A program made the translations under genes and the position numbers. The notes under the pieces are model-generated. The model saw only the letters and a program-made list of their open reading frames with translations. It made no database searches and was not told the origin of the DNA. Positions 41,050-50,820 of a stretch of 58,398 nucleotides of DNA are shown piece after piece. Positions within the stretch are counted from its first letter, which is position 1. Each line of letters starts with the position of its first letter. This DNA comes from Pseudoselenomonas ruminantium. Lineage in GTDB: Bacteria; Bacillota; Negativicutes; Selenomonadales; Selenomonadaceae. The stretch covers positions 94,206 to 152,603 of the forward strand of contig NZ_FOQK01000005.1 in the NCBI RefSeq assembly GCF_900113715.1, written 5' to 3'.

Positions 41050-41325
41050 TCAGTAGCGGACGTCAAAGCGTTTTTCATCGGGCACGACGTCGCGCGTTTC
41101 CAGCGCAAAGCTCTGCACCCGGATAAAGTAGTTGCCAGCGCGGATGATCTGCTCCAGCTTGTCGATTGCCTCAGCCTCGCCCTGGAGTTCCATCGTGACT
41201 GTCCCATCGTCCATGTTCTTCACCCAGCCAGTAATGCCGAGCTCCATAGCATGCTGCTGTACGAACATACGGAAGCCGACACCCTGTACCTGGCCGGCAG
41301 CGGTACCAAAATAACGAATAGCCAT
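41050..41325 (-). CDS. Acylphosphatase
   Basis: The 91-residue protein has the acylphosphatase signature AGQVQGVGFRMFVQQHA (catalytic Arg) and GWVKNMDDGTVTMELQG (catalytic Asn). It hydrolyses carboxyl-phosphate bonds such as in acetyl or carbamoyl phosphate. The start may be ATG 41325 or GTG 41337. The gene abuts aroQ. Confidence 0.93.
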   Translation of the reverse strand: MAIRYFGTAAGQVQGVGFRMFVQQHAMELGITGWVKNMDDGTVTMELQGEAEAIDKLEQIIRAGNYFIRVQSFALETRDVVPDEKRFDVRY

Positions 41326-41422
41326 AATCAACACCACTTTCCCAATTCATTATAAACAACTTCATCTTAATCATAGCACGGTATGATTAGAATTTACAAT
41401 ACAAATCAGAAAATATGATACA

Positions 41423-42655
41423 TCATTTCATTTGTGTAACGTCACGGCGCAGGATCGTATACGGTTCCACCGGCTGCTCCATCTTCATGGACAGCATCAT
41501 CTGCGGATGCGGCGCAACGCCGATGCTCTCGCCATCAGCATTTTTCATCGCCGTGATTTTCTGGCGGTACAGCGGGCCTGTCGGCTGGAATACTTCGATT
41601 TCCTGACCGAGCTTCATATTGTTCCGCTGCTCGACCACCGCCCAGCCCGTCGCTGCATCATAGGAACGCACCAGACCGACGAATTCCGAAGTCTGGTCGT
41701 ACGATGTCTTGCCATAGATCTGATCGTCAGCGGTCGGCTGATGGTAGTAGAACCCCGTCGTATACGTGCGGTGCGATACCTTCTCCAGCTCATCGAGCCA
41801 CATCTGCTGCACCTCGAAATGCTCGGGGTCAGCAAAGTAAGCGTCGATAGCCAGGCGGTACGCCTTGACGACGCTTGCCGCATAATGCACGCTCTTCATA
41901 CGGCCTTCAATCTTGAGGCTGTCCACCCCGCTCTCGATGACATCGCGGATATTCGGCATCAGGCACATATCCTTCGAGTTCATGATATACGTGCCACGTT
42001 CATCCTCAGCAATCGGGAAATACTGCCCGGGCCTTGTCTCCTCGACCAGTGCATACTTCCAGCGGCAGGACTGCGCGCAGCTGCCGCGGTTCGAATCGCG
42101 GCCCGTGAAGTAGTTCGACAGCAGGCAGCGGCCCGAATACGAGATGCACATGGCACCATGCATGAACATCTCGAGATCCACATCACATTTCTCGCGGATT
42201 TCACGGATCTCTGCCAGTGACATCTCGCGAGCCAGCACGACGCGCTTGGCGCCTAGTTTTTTCCAGGCATTCACCGTCGCCCAGTTCGTGTTGTTGGCCT
42301 GGGTGCTGATGTGGAGCTCCATCTCCGGGATGAGCTCACGGCACATCATAAATACGCCCAAATCAGCCACAAGCAGGGCATCGACCTTGATCTCGTCCAG
42401 ATACTTCAAGTAATCTGGCAGCCCAACAAGATCGCTGTTGTGCGGAAAGATATTGACCGTCACATAGACCTTGCGCCCCCGCGCATGGGCGAACTCCACC
42501 GCCTCCTTGAGCTCCTCGCGCGTGAAATTGCCGCCGAAGGCCCGGAGGCCAAAGGCCTTGCCGCCCAGATAGACGGCATCAGCGCCATAGAGTATCGCCA
42601 TTTTCAGTTTTTCCAATGTTCCCGCCGGTGCTAAAAGCTCTGGCTTCTTTATCAT
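41423..42655 (-). CDS. trhP: U32-family tRNA hydroxylation protein (TrhP-like)
   Basis: The 410-residue U32 protein has PELLAPAGTLEKLKMAILYG, the barrel segments HISTQANNTNWA and REMSLAEI, and the Fe-S cysteine cluster CISYSGRCLLSNYF and SCAQSCRWKY. U32 proteins next to a TrmR-type methyltransferase act in forming 5-hydroxyuridine at the tRNA wobble position. The order mltG-trmR-trhP here matches Bacillus yrrL-yrrM-yrrN/O. AGGAGG precedes the ATG. Confidence 0.9.
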   Translation of the reverse strand: MIKKPELLAPAGTLEKLKMAILYGADAVYLGGKAFGLRAFGGNFTREELKEAVEFAHARGRKVYVTVNIFPHNSDLVGLPDYLKYLDEIKVDALLVADLGVFMMCRELIPEMELHISTQANNTNWATVNAWKKLGAKRVVLAREMSLAEIREIREKCDVDLEMFMHGAMCISYSGRCLLSNYFTGRDSNRGSCAQSCRWKYALVEETRPGQYFPIAEDERGTYIMNSKDMCLMPNIRDVIESGVDSLKIEGRMKSVHYAASVVKAYRLAIDAYFADPEHFEVQQMWLDELEKVSHRTYTTGFYYHQPTADDQIYGKTSYDQTSEFVGLVRSYDAATGWAVVEQRNNMKLGQEIEVFQPTGPLYRQKITAMKNADGESIGVAPHPQMMLSMKMEQPVEPYTILRRDVTQMK

Positions 42656-42674
42656 AAACAGGATTCCTCCTAAA

Positions 42675-43298
42675 TCAATCTATTTTCTGCAGCCGCTGGT
42701 AGCGCGTTACCGCCAGGCCATCGCCGTTCTCCAGGATTTCCGTCGCATAGCCCGGCGTCTCCGTCACCACCCGGATGTACTCACGCAATCGCTTGACAAT
42801 GGTGCGGAAACGGCGCGGCGGCTTTTCTGCCGACCGCACATAGCCGCGGAACAGCACATTGTCTGCCAGGATGACAGCCTCGTCTGCCAGCAGCGGCTCG
42901 ACCTTGCGCAGATAGTCCAGATACTGGCCCTTGGCCGCATCGATGAACACGAAATCATACGGTGCTGCCTGCGGCGCAGCACTTGTCAGCAGCTCTGCCG
43001 CATCGCCGGTGTGGATATGGATGCGCTCTGCGTATATTGACCGGTCAATATATGCCTGAGCAGTCTTTGACCGGTCAGTACTCAGCTCCAATGTCGTGAT
43101 TGTTACGTCCTCTGCACCATGATGTGCAATCTGCAGGGCGGAATAGCCAATGGCTGTGCCTATCTCAAGGACACGCCGCGGCCGGCACTCCTCCAGCACA
43201 CGCAAAAAAGCTGCACGTCCCCGCTCGTTGATGATCGGCACATGGTTCTCCTGCGCATATTGTTCCATTTCCGCCAATAAATTTTCTATCGCTTCCAA
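42675..43298 (-). CDS. trmR: tRNA 5-hydroxyuridine methyltransferase (TrmR/YrrM-like O-methyltransferase)
   Basis: The 207-residue class I SAM methyltransferase has VLEIGTAIGYSALQIA (motif I) and DFVFIDAAKGQYLDYL (motif IV) and a C-terminal PG-Y-TEILENGDGLAV-like segment. Members methylate the 5-hydroxyuridine made by TrhP to 5-methoxyuridine. The start is TTG at 43298 with AGGAG. The gene and its start region contain three TTGACCGGTCAA-type palindromes. Confidence 0.88.
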   Translation of the reverse strand: MEAIENLLAEMEQYAQENHVPIINERGRAAFLRVLEECRPRRVLEIGTAIGYSALQIAHHGAEDVTITTLELSTDRSKTAQAYIDRSIYAERIHIHTGDAAELLTSAAPQAAPYDFVFIDAAKGQYLDYLRKVEPLLADEAVILADNVLFRGYVRSAEKPPRRFRTIVKRLREYIRVVTETPGYATEILENGDGLAVTRYQRLQKID

Positions 43299-43334
43299 GA
43301 TAACTCCTACTGTCTAGTCCCATTGACCGGTCAA
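43037..43334. repeat. Three TTGACCGGTCAA palindromes in and next to trmR
   Basis: Copies are at 43037-43048 (within a perfect 18-bp palindrome, 43034-43051), 43067-43078 (last base G) and 43323-43334. The third spans the mltG stop codon. The two internal copies encode Asp-Arg-Ser in the same phase. The same motif class recurs in nadE. Confidence 0.7.
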
Positions 43335-44443
43335 CGCACCTGATCGACCAGGATCTGATGATCGGCATAATTCGTCGAATAATGGTTGTGGCCCTTGCGG
43401 TCGGCTACAAAGTACAGATAATCCGTATCCGCCGGGTAGAGCACCGCCTTGATGGCCGCCATGCCAGGGCTTGCGATCGGTCCCGGCGGCAGGCCGCGGT
43501 GCTGGTAGGTATTGTACGGCGACTCGATCTTCGTATCCTTGATGGTCACGTCTTCCTTCGGCGCATCCAGCAGATATTGCAGCGTCGTATCGGACTGCAG
43601 CGGCATGCCGAGCTTCAGGCGCTTGAAGAATACTTGGGCGATGATGGGCCGGTCTTCCGCATAAAGCGCCTCTTTCTCCACCAGCGAAGCCAGCGTTATG
43701 ACCTCAAAGATCGTAAGGTCCATCTCCTCCGCCCGAGCCCTGAGCTTCGACGTCATCCGCGTGTCGAAGTCCTCAGCCATCATCTTCATGATAGACTCCG
43801 GCGTAGCCTCCTCATGGAGCTCATAGGTGTCCGGGAACAGGAAGCCCTCGCAGGCATAACGGATCTCAGGCTTGCGCTCGATGTAGTCATAGGGCGCATA
43901 CGTCTTGGCCTTGCGCAGGAACTCCTGCTCATCGACCAGGCCTTCATCGGCCAGACGCTTCGCGATCTCCTTGATGCCAAAGCCCTCGGGGATCGTGAAC
44001 TTCACGACGGCCGTATCGCCCGCCACCAGTTTGTTGAGCACCTCTTCGGCTGACATGTCAGGATGCATGGCATACATGCCCGTCTTGAAGGAGCTGGCCG
44101 CATTGCTGGTCTTGACCTTCCACCAGAACGGCCACTTGCTGCTGAGCACGCCGTGCTGCACGAGTTTTTCGCCAATCTCATTGGCCCCCATGCCCGGCTT
44201 GACCGACACATAGATCACCTGATCGGCGGACATTGCCGCCCGCTGCGCTGGCTTGCCCTGGAACAAGAGCATGCAGCTGCCTAACAGTACCACAAGGACA
44301 GCAATACTCACCACAGCCCACCGTTTCCAGGTCATCCTGTCACTGACCTGCTCCAACTTCCCCGTTACCCAGTCCAAACTCTCCTGATGGTCTGACAGCC
44401 ACTTTTCGAGGCTTGCCTGCCACGCTTTGAGCTTCTCTCCCAC
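43331..44443 (-). CDS. mltG: Endolytic murein transglycosylase MltG (YceG-like)
   Basis: The 370-residue protein has a cytoplasmic segment, one membrane helix (about 43-63), a LysM-like subdomain and the YceG catalytic region with ITLASLVEKEALY (catalytic Glu), YNTYQHRGLPPGPIASPG and YLYFVADRKGHNHYS. It cuts nascent glycan strands and sets their length. The start is GTG with GGAGATG. The gene lies between the DUF1292 gene and trmR. Confidence 0.94.
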   Translation of the reverse strand: MGEKLKAWQASLEKWLSDHQESLDWVTGKLEQVSDRMTWKRWAVVSIAVLVVLLGSCMLLFQGKPAQRAAMSADQVIYVSVKPGMGANEIGEKLVQHGVLSSKWPFWWKVKTSNAASSFKTGMYAMHPDMSAEEVLNKLVAGDTAVVKFTIPEGFGIKEIAKRLADEGLVDEQEFLRKAKTYAPYDYIERKPEIRYACEGFLFPDTYELHEEATPESIMKMMAEDFDTRMTSKLRARAEEMDLTIFEVITLASLVEKEALYAEDRPIIAQVFFKRLKLGMPLQSDTTLQYLLDAPKEDVTIKDTKIESPYNTYQHRGLPPGPIASPGMAAIKAVLYPADTDYLYFVADRKGHNHYSTNYADHQILVDQVR

Positions 44444-44471
44444 AACAACATCTCCATTCCTTATAAATGCG

Positions 44472-44502
44472 AAAAAGCTGCCACTCCATCTGGATGGCAG
44501 CC
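44472..44502 (-). terminator. Terminator after the DUF1292 gene
   Basis: GGCTGCCATCC pairs with a GG-x-GTGGCAGCT arm on the minus strand, followed by TTTTTC, between the DUF1292 stop and mltG. Confidence 0.75.
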
Positions 44503-44514
44503 CCGCAACAGGAT

Positions 44515-44835
44515 TTACTCCTGCTCTGCTTCGTCAACCAAAGCGTTATAAGCTTCCTGAACCGCCAGAAACTCTTCGTCCGTCGGCTCAATGTATTCCT
44601 CTTCGCCATTCTCGTCGACAACAATCTTCGCAATCAGCACATCCTCGTCACCGTCTTCACAGCCGCAGCCGCAGCCATGTTCATGCTCATCGTTGTGCAG
44701 GCCGACAAGCAATGCATACTTCTGATCGCCCACCGGGATGATCATCTCTTCTTCGTAGTAGTATTCATTGCCCTGATCGTCCGTCATGACAACCACAACG
44801 CCGTCTTCGTTCATGTCTTTCTCTTTATCTGCCAT
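44515..44835 (-). CDS. DUF1292 family protein (YrzB-like)
   Basis: A 106-residue very acidic protein with VVVMTDDQGNEYYYEEEMII, YALLVGL, the Cys-rich HGCGCGCEDGDED insertion and a conserved end EEFLAVQEAYNAL. The function is unknown, but it sits between ruvX and mltG in most Firmicutes. ATG at 44835 follows GAGGTG. The CxCxC cluster could bind a metal (inference). Confidence 0.85.
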   Translation of the reverse strand: MADKEKDMNEDGVVVVMTDDQGNEYYYEEEMIIPVGDQKYALLVGLHNDEHEHGCGCGCEDGDEDVLIAKIVVDENGEEEYIEPTDEEFLAVQEAYNALVDEAEQE

Positions 44836-44913
44836 TTGAGTCACCTCTCATAGTAATTTTGTCTAAAAGCATTTTAGCTTATTCCAAGAAAATTTGTCAA
44901 GCAAAAGCCGCCA

Positions 44914-45330
44914 TCAGCGCAAGCTGTCCAGATAGCCCTGCAGGATGAAGACCGCCGCCATCTTATCGATGACCTTCTTGCGCTTCTTGCGGGAGACATC
45001 GGCTTCGATCAGAGAACGCGTAGCCGCAACAGTCGACAGGCGTTCATCCCAAAACACCACTTCGACGTCCGGATACGTCTCCTTGACCTTGGCCATGAAT
45101 TCCTTGACGATGCTGCAGCGGTCACCCTCGGTGCCGTCCATGTTCTTGGGCAGCCCCGAAACCAGCGACTTCGTCTCATACTGCTCCATAAGCTCACCCA
45201 GTCGCTTCAAATCATCTTCTTCCTTGCGGCGACGGATCGTCTCGACCCCCTGCGCAGTGAGGCCCAAAAGATCGCTCACCGCTATGCCGATTGTACGGTC
45301 GCCAATATCCAGCGACATATAACGTTTCAT
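44914..45330 (-). CDS. ruvX: RuvX/YqgF family nuclease (pre-16S rRNA or Holliday junction resolvase)
   Basis: The 138-residue RNase H-fold protein has MSLDIGDRTIGIAVSD with the first catalytic Asp, SGLPKNMDGTEGDR, and VVFWDERLSTVAA with the Glu and later Asp. YqgF processes the 16S rRNA 5' end; a role at Holliday junctions has also been proposed. Its ATG directly follows the ireB stop codon. Confidence 0.93.
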   Translation of the reverse strand: MKRYMSLDIGDRTIGIAVSDLLGLTAQGVETIRRRKEEDDLKRLGELMEQYETKSLVSGLPKNMDGTEGDRCSIVKEFMAKVKETYPDVEVVFWDERLSTVAATRSLIEADVSRKKRKKVIDKMAAVFILQGYLDSLR

Positions 45331-45582
45331 TTACTTATTCTTCTCCAAATACGCTCTTACCAACTCTTCGAGCAGCTCATCACGCTCCAGCTTGCGGATC
45401 TGGCTGCGGGCATCGTTATGGCTCGTCACATACGCCGGGTCACCTGACAGCAGGTAGCCAACCAGCTGATTGATAGGATTGTAGCCCTTTTCCTCCATCG
45501 CCTGGCAGGCATTGCGGATAATCGTCGCTGCCTTGTTCTCATCATTGCCGAATTTAAACATCATCGTTTCTTCGCTGACCAT
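45331..45582 (-). CDS. ireB: IreB family regulatory phosphoprotein
   Basis: The 83-residue protein has the DUF965/IreB pattern [35 protein letters not shown] (quoted in part: [16 protein letters not shown]) and [19 protein letters not shown]. IreB is a substrate of the PASTA kinase IreK in Enterococcus, where it affects cephalosporin resistance. It is the first gene of the ireB-ruvX-DUF1292 set. Confidence 0.94.
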   Translation of the reverse strand: MVSEETMMFKFGNDENKAATIIRNACQAMEEKGYNPINQLVGYLLSGDPAYVTSHNDARSQIRKLERDELLEELVRAYLEKNK

Positions 45583-45681
45583 AGCTGATTCCTCCCGAAT
45601 ATGTTTTCGCTCTATCTATTGTATCATATTCTATCCGCATTTCCTAGAAATATTCTGAAAGACGCCCGTCTCTGCAGAAAA

Positions 45682-45714
45682 ATACCGTCCAGCACAATCT
45701 GTGCCAGACGGTGA
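45682..45714 (-). terminator. Terminator of asd
   Basis: ACCGTCTGGCACA pairs with TGTGCTGGACGGT around a 3-nt loop, followed by ATTTTT on the minus strand. Confidence 0.88.
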
Positions 45715-45729
45715 ATAACTGCTTGGTGA

Positions 45730-46764
45730 TTATTTGATCATGTCGTGCTGGATCATGTACTCGGCAATCTGCAGCGCATTGAGGGCTGCACCCTTGCGGA
45801 TCTGATCCCCGCAGCACCAGAGATTCAGTGCGTTCTCGCAGGAGTAGTCCTTGCGGATACGGCCGACTTCTACATCATCCTTGCCCGACGTGAAGAGCGG
45901 CATCGGGTATTCCTGCTCATCGGTGTTGTCTTTGACGACAGCCCCCGGGAAAGCATCGATAGCCTTGCGCGCTGCCTCGACGCTGACCTCATCCTCGAAC
46001 TCGATGTTGACCGATTCCGCATGACTGCGATAGACCGGTACGCGGACCGTCGTTGCCGTCACGCGGATATCCGGATCGTCGAAGATCTTCTTCGTCTCGT
46101 TGACCATCTTCATTTCCTCTTTCGTGTAGAGGTTGTCCTGGAAGACGTCAATCTGCGGGATCAGGTTGAAGGCAATCTGATAATGCTTGTTGAGCGCAGC
46201 ACCCGGCAGGATGTTCGCCGTTACCTCACGGCCGTTCACGATATCATCGACCTGCTGCTCAAGCTCAGCCATAGCCTCTTTGCCGCCACCCGAGACAGCC
46301 TGATAGGTCGATACGACAACGCGCTTGATCTTCGAGATATCATAGAGCGGCTTGAGTGCCATGAGCATGATGATCGTCGAGCAGTTCGGGTTGGCGATGA
46401 TGCCTTTATGCTTGCTGATGGCCTCAGGATTGACCTCAGGCACGACCAGCGGGACTTCCGGATCCATACGGAAAGTACTGGAGTTATCGATGACTACCGC
46501 ACCGGCCTTGACGGCAGCCGGAGCAAAGACCTTGCTGGCACCGCCGCCAGCAAACAGAGCAATCTGAACATCCTTGAACGAATCTTCCGTTGCCTCTTCC
46601 ACCGTATATTCCTTGCCCATGAACTGGATCTTCTTGCCAGCACTGCGCTTGGAAGCGAGCATCTTGAGGTTGGCGAACGGGAAGTTGCGCTCCTCGATGA
46701 GATTGAGGAACTCCTGCCCAACGGCACCCGTGGCACCGAGGATTGCTACATTGTACTTTTTCAT
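45730..46764 (-). CDS. asd: Aspartate-semialdehyde dehydrogenase
   Basis: The 344-residue enzyme reduces aspartyl phosphate to the semialdehyde, the branch point to lysine/DAP, threonine and methionine. Visible are ILGATGAVGQEFL (NADP fold), the active-site Cys in IANPNCSTIIM, and TYQAVSGGGKEAM. AAAGGATG precedes the ATG. dapB lies directly upstream, forming a dapB-asd DAP-pathway operon. Confidence 0.97.
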   Translation of the reverse strand: MKKYNVAILGATGAVGQEFLNLIEERNFPFANLKMLASKRSAGKKIQFMGKEYTVEEATEDSFKDVQIALFAGGGASKVFAPAAVKAGAVVIDNSSTFRMDPEVPLVVPEVNPEAISKHKGIIANPNCSTIIMLMALKPLYDISKIKRVVVSTYQAVSGGGKEAMAELEQQVDDIVNGREVTANILPGAALNKHYQIAFNLIPQIDVFQDNLYTKEEMKMVNETKKIFDDPDIRVTATTVRVPVYRSHAESVNIEFEDEVSVEAARKAIDAFPGAVVKDNTDEQEYPMPLFTSGKDDVEVGRIRKDYSCENALNLWCCGDQIRKGAALNALQIAEYMIQHDMIK

Positions 46765-46811
46765 ATAGATACATCCTTTCGATGATTGATAGCAAATGCT
46801 ACTCTGTCTAA

Positions 46812-47606
46812 TTAGAACTCCAACAGCTGATCAAGACCGATCGTAAGGCCCGTAAGGGAACGCACCTTCTTGGCCGCCAGGCAGACACCTGGCATGAAGG
46901 ACTCGCGATTCATGGAATCGTGACGGATTGTCAAGGTCTGGCCCAAGCCGCCAAAGATGACTTCCTGATGGGCCACATAGCCCGGCAAACGGACGCTGTG
47001 AATATGCATGCCCTCGTAGTCAGCACCACGAGCACCGGCTAATTTTTCCTTTTCCTCCGGATGCCCCTGCTTATGCACCTCACGGACTTCGGCAATCATG
47101 GCTGCCGTCTGGATGGCCGTACCCGACGGCGCATCGAGCTTATTGTCATGATGCAGCTCGATGATCTCCACCTCAGGCATATACTTGGCGGCCTGCTTGG
47201 ACAAAACCATCAGCAACACCGCCCCGATGGCAAAGTTCGGGGCGATGAACGCCGGCGTGCCATTCTTCTCTGCCGCCTGCCGGATCTCAGCCTTCTGCTC
47301 CTCCGAAAGCCCCGTCGTACCGACGACTGGCGAGACCTTATGCTCCAGTGCCGTCATGACATTGCCGAAAACGACATCCGGCCGCGTGAAGTCAACCATG
47401 ACCTCAGGTTTCAGCCGCGCGAGCGCTGCCGCCAGGTCTGTTTCCACCAGAATGCCATTGGCCGGCAGGCCCACCAGCGTACCGGTATCGGCTCCGCCAT
47501 GGATGTCACAAGCTCCCACGAGCTGAAGATCCTTATCCTCCTGCACCGCCTTCAGGACAGCCTGTCCCATGCGCCCGCAGGCACCATTTACGAATACTGT
47601 AGTCAA
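46812..47606 (-). CDS. dapB: 4-hydroxy-tetrahydrodipicolinate reductase
   Basis: The 264-residue DapB has the N-terminal [16 protein letters not shown] dinucleotide loop, the catalytic [18 protein letters not shown] and a C-terminal [15 protein letters not shown]. It supplies meso-diaminopimelate for cell wall and lysine. TTG start with AGGAGG. asd follows 48 bp downstream. Confidence 0.97.
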   Translation of the reverse strand: MTTVFVNGACGRMGQAVLKAVQEDKDLQLVGACDIHGGADTGTLVGLPANGILVETDLAAALARLKPEVMVDFTRPDVVFGNVMTALEHKVSPVVGTTGLSEEQKAEIRQAAEKNGTPAFIAPNFAIGAVLLMVLSKQAAKYMPEVEIIELHHDNKLDAPSGTAIQTAAMIAEVREVHKQGHPEEKEKLAGARGADYEGMHIHSVRLPGYVAHQEVIFGGLGQTLTIRHDSMNRESFMPGVCLAAKKVRSLTGLTIGLDQLLEF

Positions 47607-47709
47607 GCTATGCGCCTCCTAGAATTTTTTACGCACAAAAGATAACTTTATTGTATAGTATGTCCGCCAATTATGTCAAGATGTTCTCGACAAAAAGACG
47701 GCAAAATCA

Positions 47710-49776
47710 TCACGTTTCGGTGATATTGAGAAATTGCTGCTGATACTGTAACGCCAAGATCGGCAGGATATCACGCACATCGGCCTGGTTCTCCATCGTC
47801 TCGAGCGCCGCCCGGCGCGCCAGCAGCAGGATATCCATATCCTGCAGGACATCGGCGATCTTGAGGTCTGGCAGGCCATGCTGCATCGCACCGAAGAACT
47901 GTCCCGGCCCCCGCAGCCGCAGATCTTCCTCAGCCAGTTTGAAACCATCGGTGGTCTCCGCCATGATCTGCAGCCGCTCCTTGGCGTTCTCCGTCTTCAT
48001 CTCCGAGACGAGGATGCAGAAGGATTGATAGGGCCCGCGGCCAATGCGGCCGCGCAGCTGGTGGAGCTGCGCGAGACCGAAGCGCTCGGCATTCTCGATG
48101 ACCATGATGCTCGCATTCGGCACATTGACGCCAACCTCGATGACTGTCGTCGACACGAGCAGTTTGATCTTGTCCTCATAGAAGTCCTGCATGACCTGCT
48201 CTTTTTCCACGGCCTTCATCTTGCCATGCACGAGACCGACAGGCACATCACGGAAAATCCCATAGCGCAGCTCGTCATAGATCTCCTCTGCCGACGGCAG
48301 CGGGCTGTCCTCATTCATCTCGATCAAGGGACAGACGACATAAGCCTGCCGCCCTGCCTCAAGCTGCGTAAGCACGTATCGGTAGATGAGTTCGCGTCGG
48401 TCAGGCTGCCGCACAAAAGTGCGGATTGGCTGGCGCCCGGGCGGCAGCTCCTGGATCAGCGACACATCGAGGTCACCATAGACGGTCAGCGTCATCGTGC
48501 GCGGAATCGGCGTCGCGGTCATGACGAGGACATCCGGCATGAGCTCGCCCTTCTTTTCCAGCTCGGCACGCTGGGCAATGCCGAAGCGATGCTGCTCATC
48601 GGTAACGACAAGCCCCAGCTTGGCAAAACGCACGCCTTCCTGGATCAGCGCATGGGTACCAATGACGATATCCACCTCATGGGCAGCAATGGCTGCATAC
48701 ATCTCCTCGCGCTTTTTCTTGGTCAGCCTTCCCGACAAAAAGCCAACGCGGACACCGAGCGGCTCGAGCTGCGCCTTGAAGCCTTCGTGATGCTGGCTGG
48801 CCAGGATCTCTGTCGGCGCCATGAGCGCCCCCTGATAGCCATTTTCCACCGTCTTCACCAGCGCCAGCATAGCAATGACCGTCTTGCCCGAGCCTACATC
48901 GCCCTGCACCAGGCGCCGCATCGGCACCGGGCTTTCCATGTCCCGGCAGATTTCCCGCCAGACTTTCGACTGGTCATTGGTCAGCTGGAACGGCAGGCTC
49001 GCTTCGAGACGATGCACGAGCTCACTCGAAAGCAGATGGCGGATTCCCTTTTTCTTTTCCCGCGACTGCCGTTTGAGGATCAGCAGGCCGCATTGGATCA
49101 GATATAGCTCCTCAAAAGCCAGCCGGTTGCGGGCCGCCTTGAGCTCGGTAAAATCCGCGGGGAAATGGATTTTCTGCAGGGCCTCACGGCGTCCCTGCAG
49201 CTGGTAGCGCGTGCGGATGTCCGCAGGTATGACCTCAGGCAGCTCAAGCTCCTCCTGCAGGAGCCCGGCCATGGTCTTGCGGAAGAATTTCTGATTGAGC
49301 CGTTCCGTTGCCGGATAGACTGGCAGGATGCCGCACATTTCCTCCGGCGTATCCTCGTCGTCCAGGATCTGAAAGCCGCTGAGCTGGCTCATGGCGAACT
49401 GGCCGCGGCCGCCATAAGCATATTCGGCCTTGCCGGTCACAAACACACGCCTTCCCGTCTGCAGCTGTTTCTTCAGATATTTCTGGTTGAACCAGGTCAC
49501 CTGCAGGAAAGCGCTGCCATCGCCGATGAGTGCCGTGAGGATCGTCATGCCGCGCCGCCCCGCCTGGCGCTCACTCACGTTCATGATAACGCCGGAAACC
49601 GTCGCACGCTCTCCCGGCTTTAGCTCCGCGATCCTGGTCAGCACGCTCTGATCCTCATAGGTACGCGGGAACCAGGTCAAAAGATCATAGACCGTGCGGA
49701 TGCCCATGCGGTTGAGCTCTGCCTTTTTCTTCGGGCCAACGCCCTTGACATATTGGATTGAATCTCGTAACTTCAC
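47710..49776 (-). CDS. recG: ATP-dependent DNA helicase RecG
   Basis: The 688-residue helicase has the N-terminal wedge ([17 protein letters not shown] and an OB fold), Walker [12 protein letters not shown], the DEQHRFG box, TATPIPRTM (motif III), and the C-terminal helicase half ([12 protein letters not shown]). It remodels stalled forks. The GTG start has AGGTGATGGCGA upstream. A promoter for the divergent HAD gene lies within 100 bp. Confidence 0.97.
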   Translation of the reverse strand: MKLRDSIQYVKGVGPKKKAELNRMGIRTVYDLLTWFPRTYEDQSVLTRIAELKPGERATVSGVIMNVSERQAGRRGMTILTALIGDGSAFLQVTWFNQKYLKKQLQTGRRVFVTGKAEYAYGGRGQFAMSQLSGFQILDDEDTPEEMCGILPVYPATERLNQKFFRKTMAGLLQEELELPEVIPADIRTRYQLQGRREALQKIHFPADFTELKAARNRLAFEELYLIQCGLLILKRQSREKKKGIRHLLSSELVHRLEASLPFQLTNDQSKVWREICRDMESPVPMRRLVQGDVGSGKTVIAMLALVKTVENGYQGALMAPTEILASQHHEGFKAQLEPLGVRVGFLSGRLTKKKREEMYAAIAAHEVDIVIGTHALIQEGVRFAKLGLVVTDEQHRFGIAQRAELEKKGELMPDVLVMTATPIPRTMTLTVYGDLDVSLIQELPPGRQPIRTFVRQPDRRELIYRYVLTQLEAGRQAYVVCPLIEMNEDSPLPSAEEIYDELRYGIFRDVPVGLVHGKMKAVEKEQVMQDFYEDKIKLLVSTTVIEVGVNVPNASIMVIENAERFGLAQLHQLRGRIGRGPYQSFCILVSEMKTENAKERLQIMAETTDGFKLAEEDLRLRGPGQFFGAMQHGLPDLKIADVLQDMDILLLARRAALETMENQADVRDILPILALQYQQQFLNITET

Positions 49777-49861
49777 TCGCCATCACCTAAAACATTCGTT
49801 TGTTCCCTATCATTTTAGCAAATTACGCCCAGCCCTTCAATGGCAAAACCTGCCGGATACC

Positions 49862-49890
49862 TTGCCATCCCTGCTGCTACTATTTATAAT
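49862..49890 (+). promoter_or_regulatory. Promoter of the HAD phosphatase gene
   Basis: TTGCCA (49862-49867) and TATAAT (49885-49890) with a 17-bp spacer, 22 bp before the start codon at 49913. It is divergent from recG. Confidence 0.75.
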
Positions 49891-49912
49891 AGACAAGTCA
49901 GGAGGGATTCGA

Positions 49913-50776
49913 TTGATCAAACTAATTGCAACCGATATGGATGGCACGCTGCTCGACGGCAACCATCGGATATCGTCTGAAAACATTGCCGCCATCCGTC
50001 AGGCACAGGCCGCCGGCGTCCGCTTTGTCATCGCCACGGGCCGCATCATGGCTGACGTCCGTGCCTTCATCGAAAGCTACGACCTGCATCCCTGCTATCT
50101 TACCATGAATGGTGCCGAGCTCCATGATGAGCAGCATCAGCTGCTGCATGCCGCCTACATCGATCATGCGCGCAGCCGCAAGATCTACGAGACCATCGAA
50201 AGCTTCCACCGCTTTAACCTGGAAATCTACACCGACCAAGGCCATTACAGTGCCAATTCCCGTCTGCGGACATATCGCGGCCTGCTCGACCGCATGCGCG
50301 AAGTGCGCCCCGGCACGACTTTCTTCAAGAACTTCTACTGGGCACTTCGCAATCCCCACTTCCGCAAGCTGCAATACATCCACGACCTCGAAGGCTTCTG
50401 GCAGAGCGATATCCACATCGCCAAGTTCATCACCTTCAGCCAGAAGCCTGAGCTGCTCGCAGCACTCAGCGACAAGCTCAGGCAGGAAGTCCCGGGACTG
50501 GCACTTTCAGCCAGCTTCCGCACCAACATCGAAATCAACGACGCCAAGGCCACCAAGGGCAATACGCTGCGCGTACTGACCCAACGGCTCGGCATCCGCG
50601 AAGACGAAGTCCTCGTGCTTGGCGACGGCACCAATGACCTTTCGATGTTCGAGGCCTTTCCCACCCATGCCACCGCCATGGAAAACAGCGTACCTGCGCT
50701 GAAAGAAAAAGCTGCGCACATCACGGCCGACAACCTGCACCACGGTGTTGCCCAGGCCATAAAGCAATATCTATGA
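49913..50776 (+). CDS. Cof-type HAD-superfamily phosphatase
   Basis: The 287-residue protein has the HAD motif I DMDGTLLDGNHRIS, motif II FVIATGR, and GDGTNDLSMFE (motif IV) with the preceding KATKGNTLRVL lysine. Cof-type HADs dephosphorylate sugar phosphates, FMN or PLP, and the substrate cannot be read from sequence. The start is TTG with an AGGAGGG six bases upstream. It is one of only two plus-strand genes here. Confidence 0.9.
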   Translation: MIKLIATDMDGTLLDGNHRISSENIAAIRQAQAAGVRFVIATGRIMADVRAFIESYDLHPCYLTMNGAELHDEQHQLLHAAYIDHARSRKIYETIESFHRFNLEIYTDQGHYSANSRLRTYRGLLDRMREVRPGTTFFKNFYWALRNPHFRKLQYIHDLEGFWQSDIHIAKFITFSQKPELLAALSDKLRQEVPGLALSASFRTNIEINDAKATKGNTLRVLTQRLGIREDEVLVLGDGTNDLSMFEAFPTHATAMENSVPALKEKAAHITADNLHHGVAQAIKQYL

Positions 50777-50782
50777 AACAAA

Positions 50783-50816
50783 AAGCTCACCACGCACAAT
50801 GCGGTGGTGAGCTTTT
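50783..50816 (+). terminator. Bidirectional terminator between the HAD and DUF4127 genes
   Basis: AAGCTCACCAC pairs with GTGGTGAGCTT around a short loop, with A and T runs on both sides. It separates the two convergent genes. Confidence 0.9.
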
Positions 50817-50820
50817 TTGC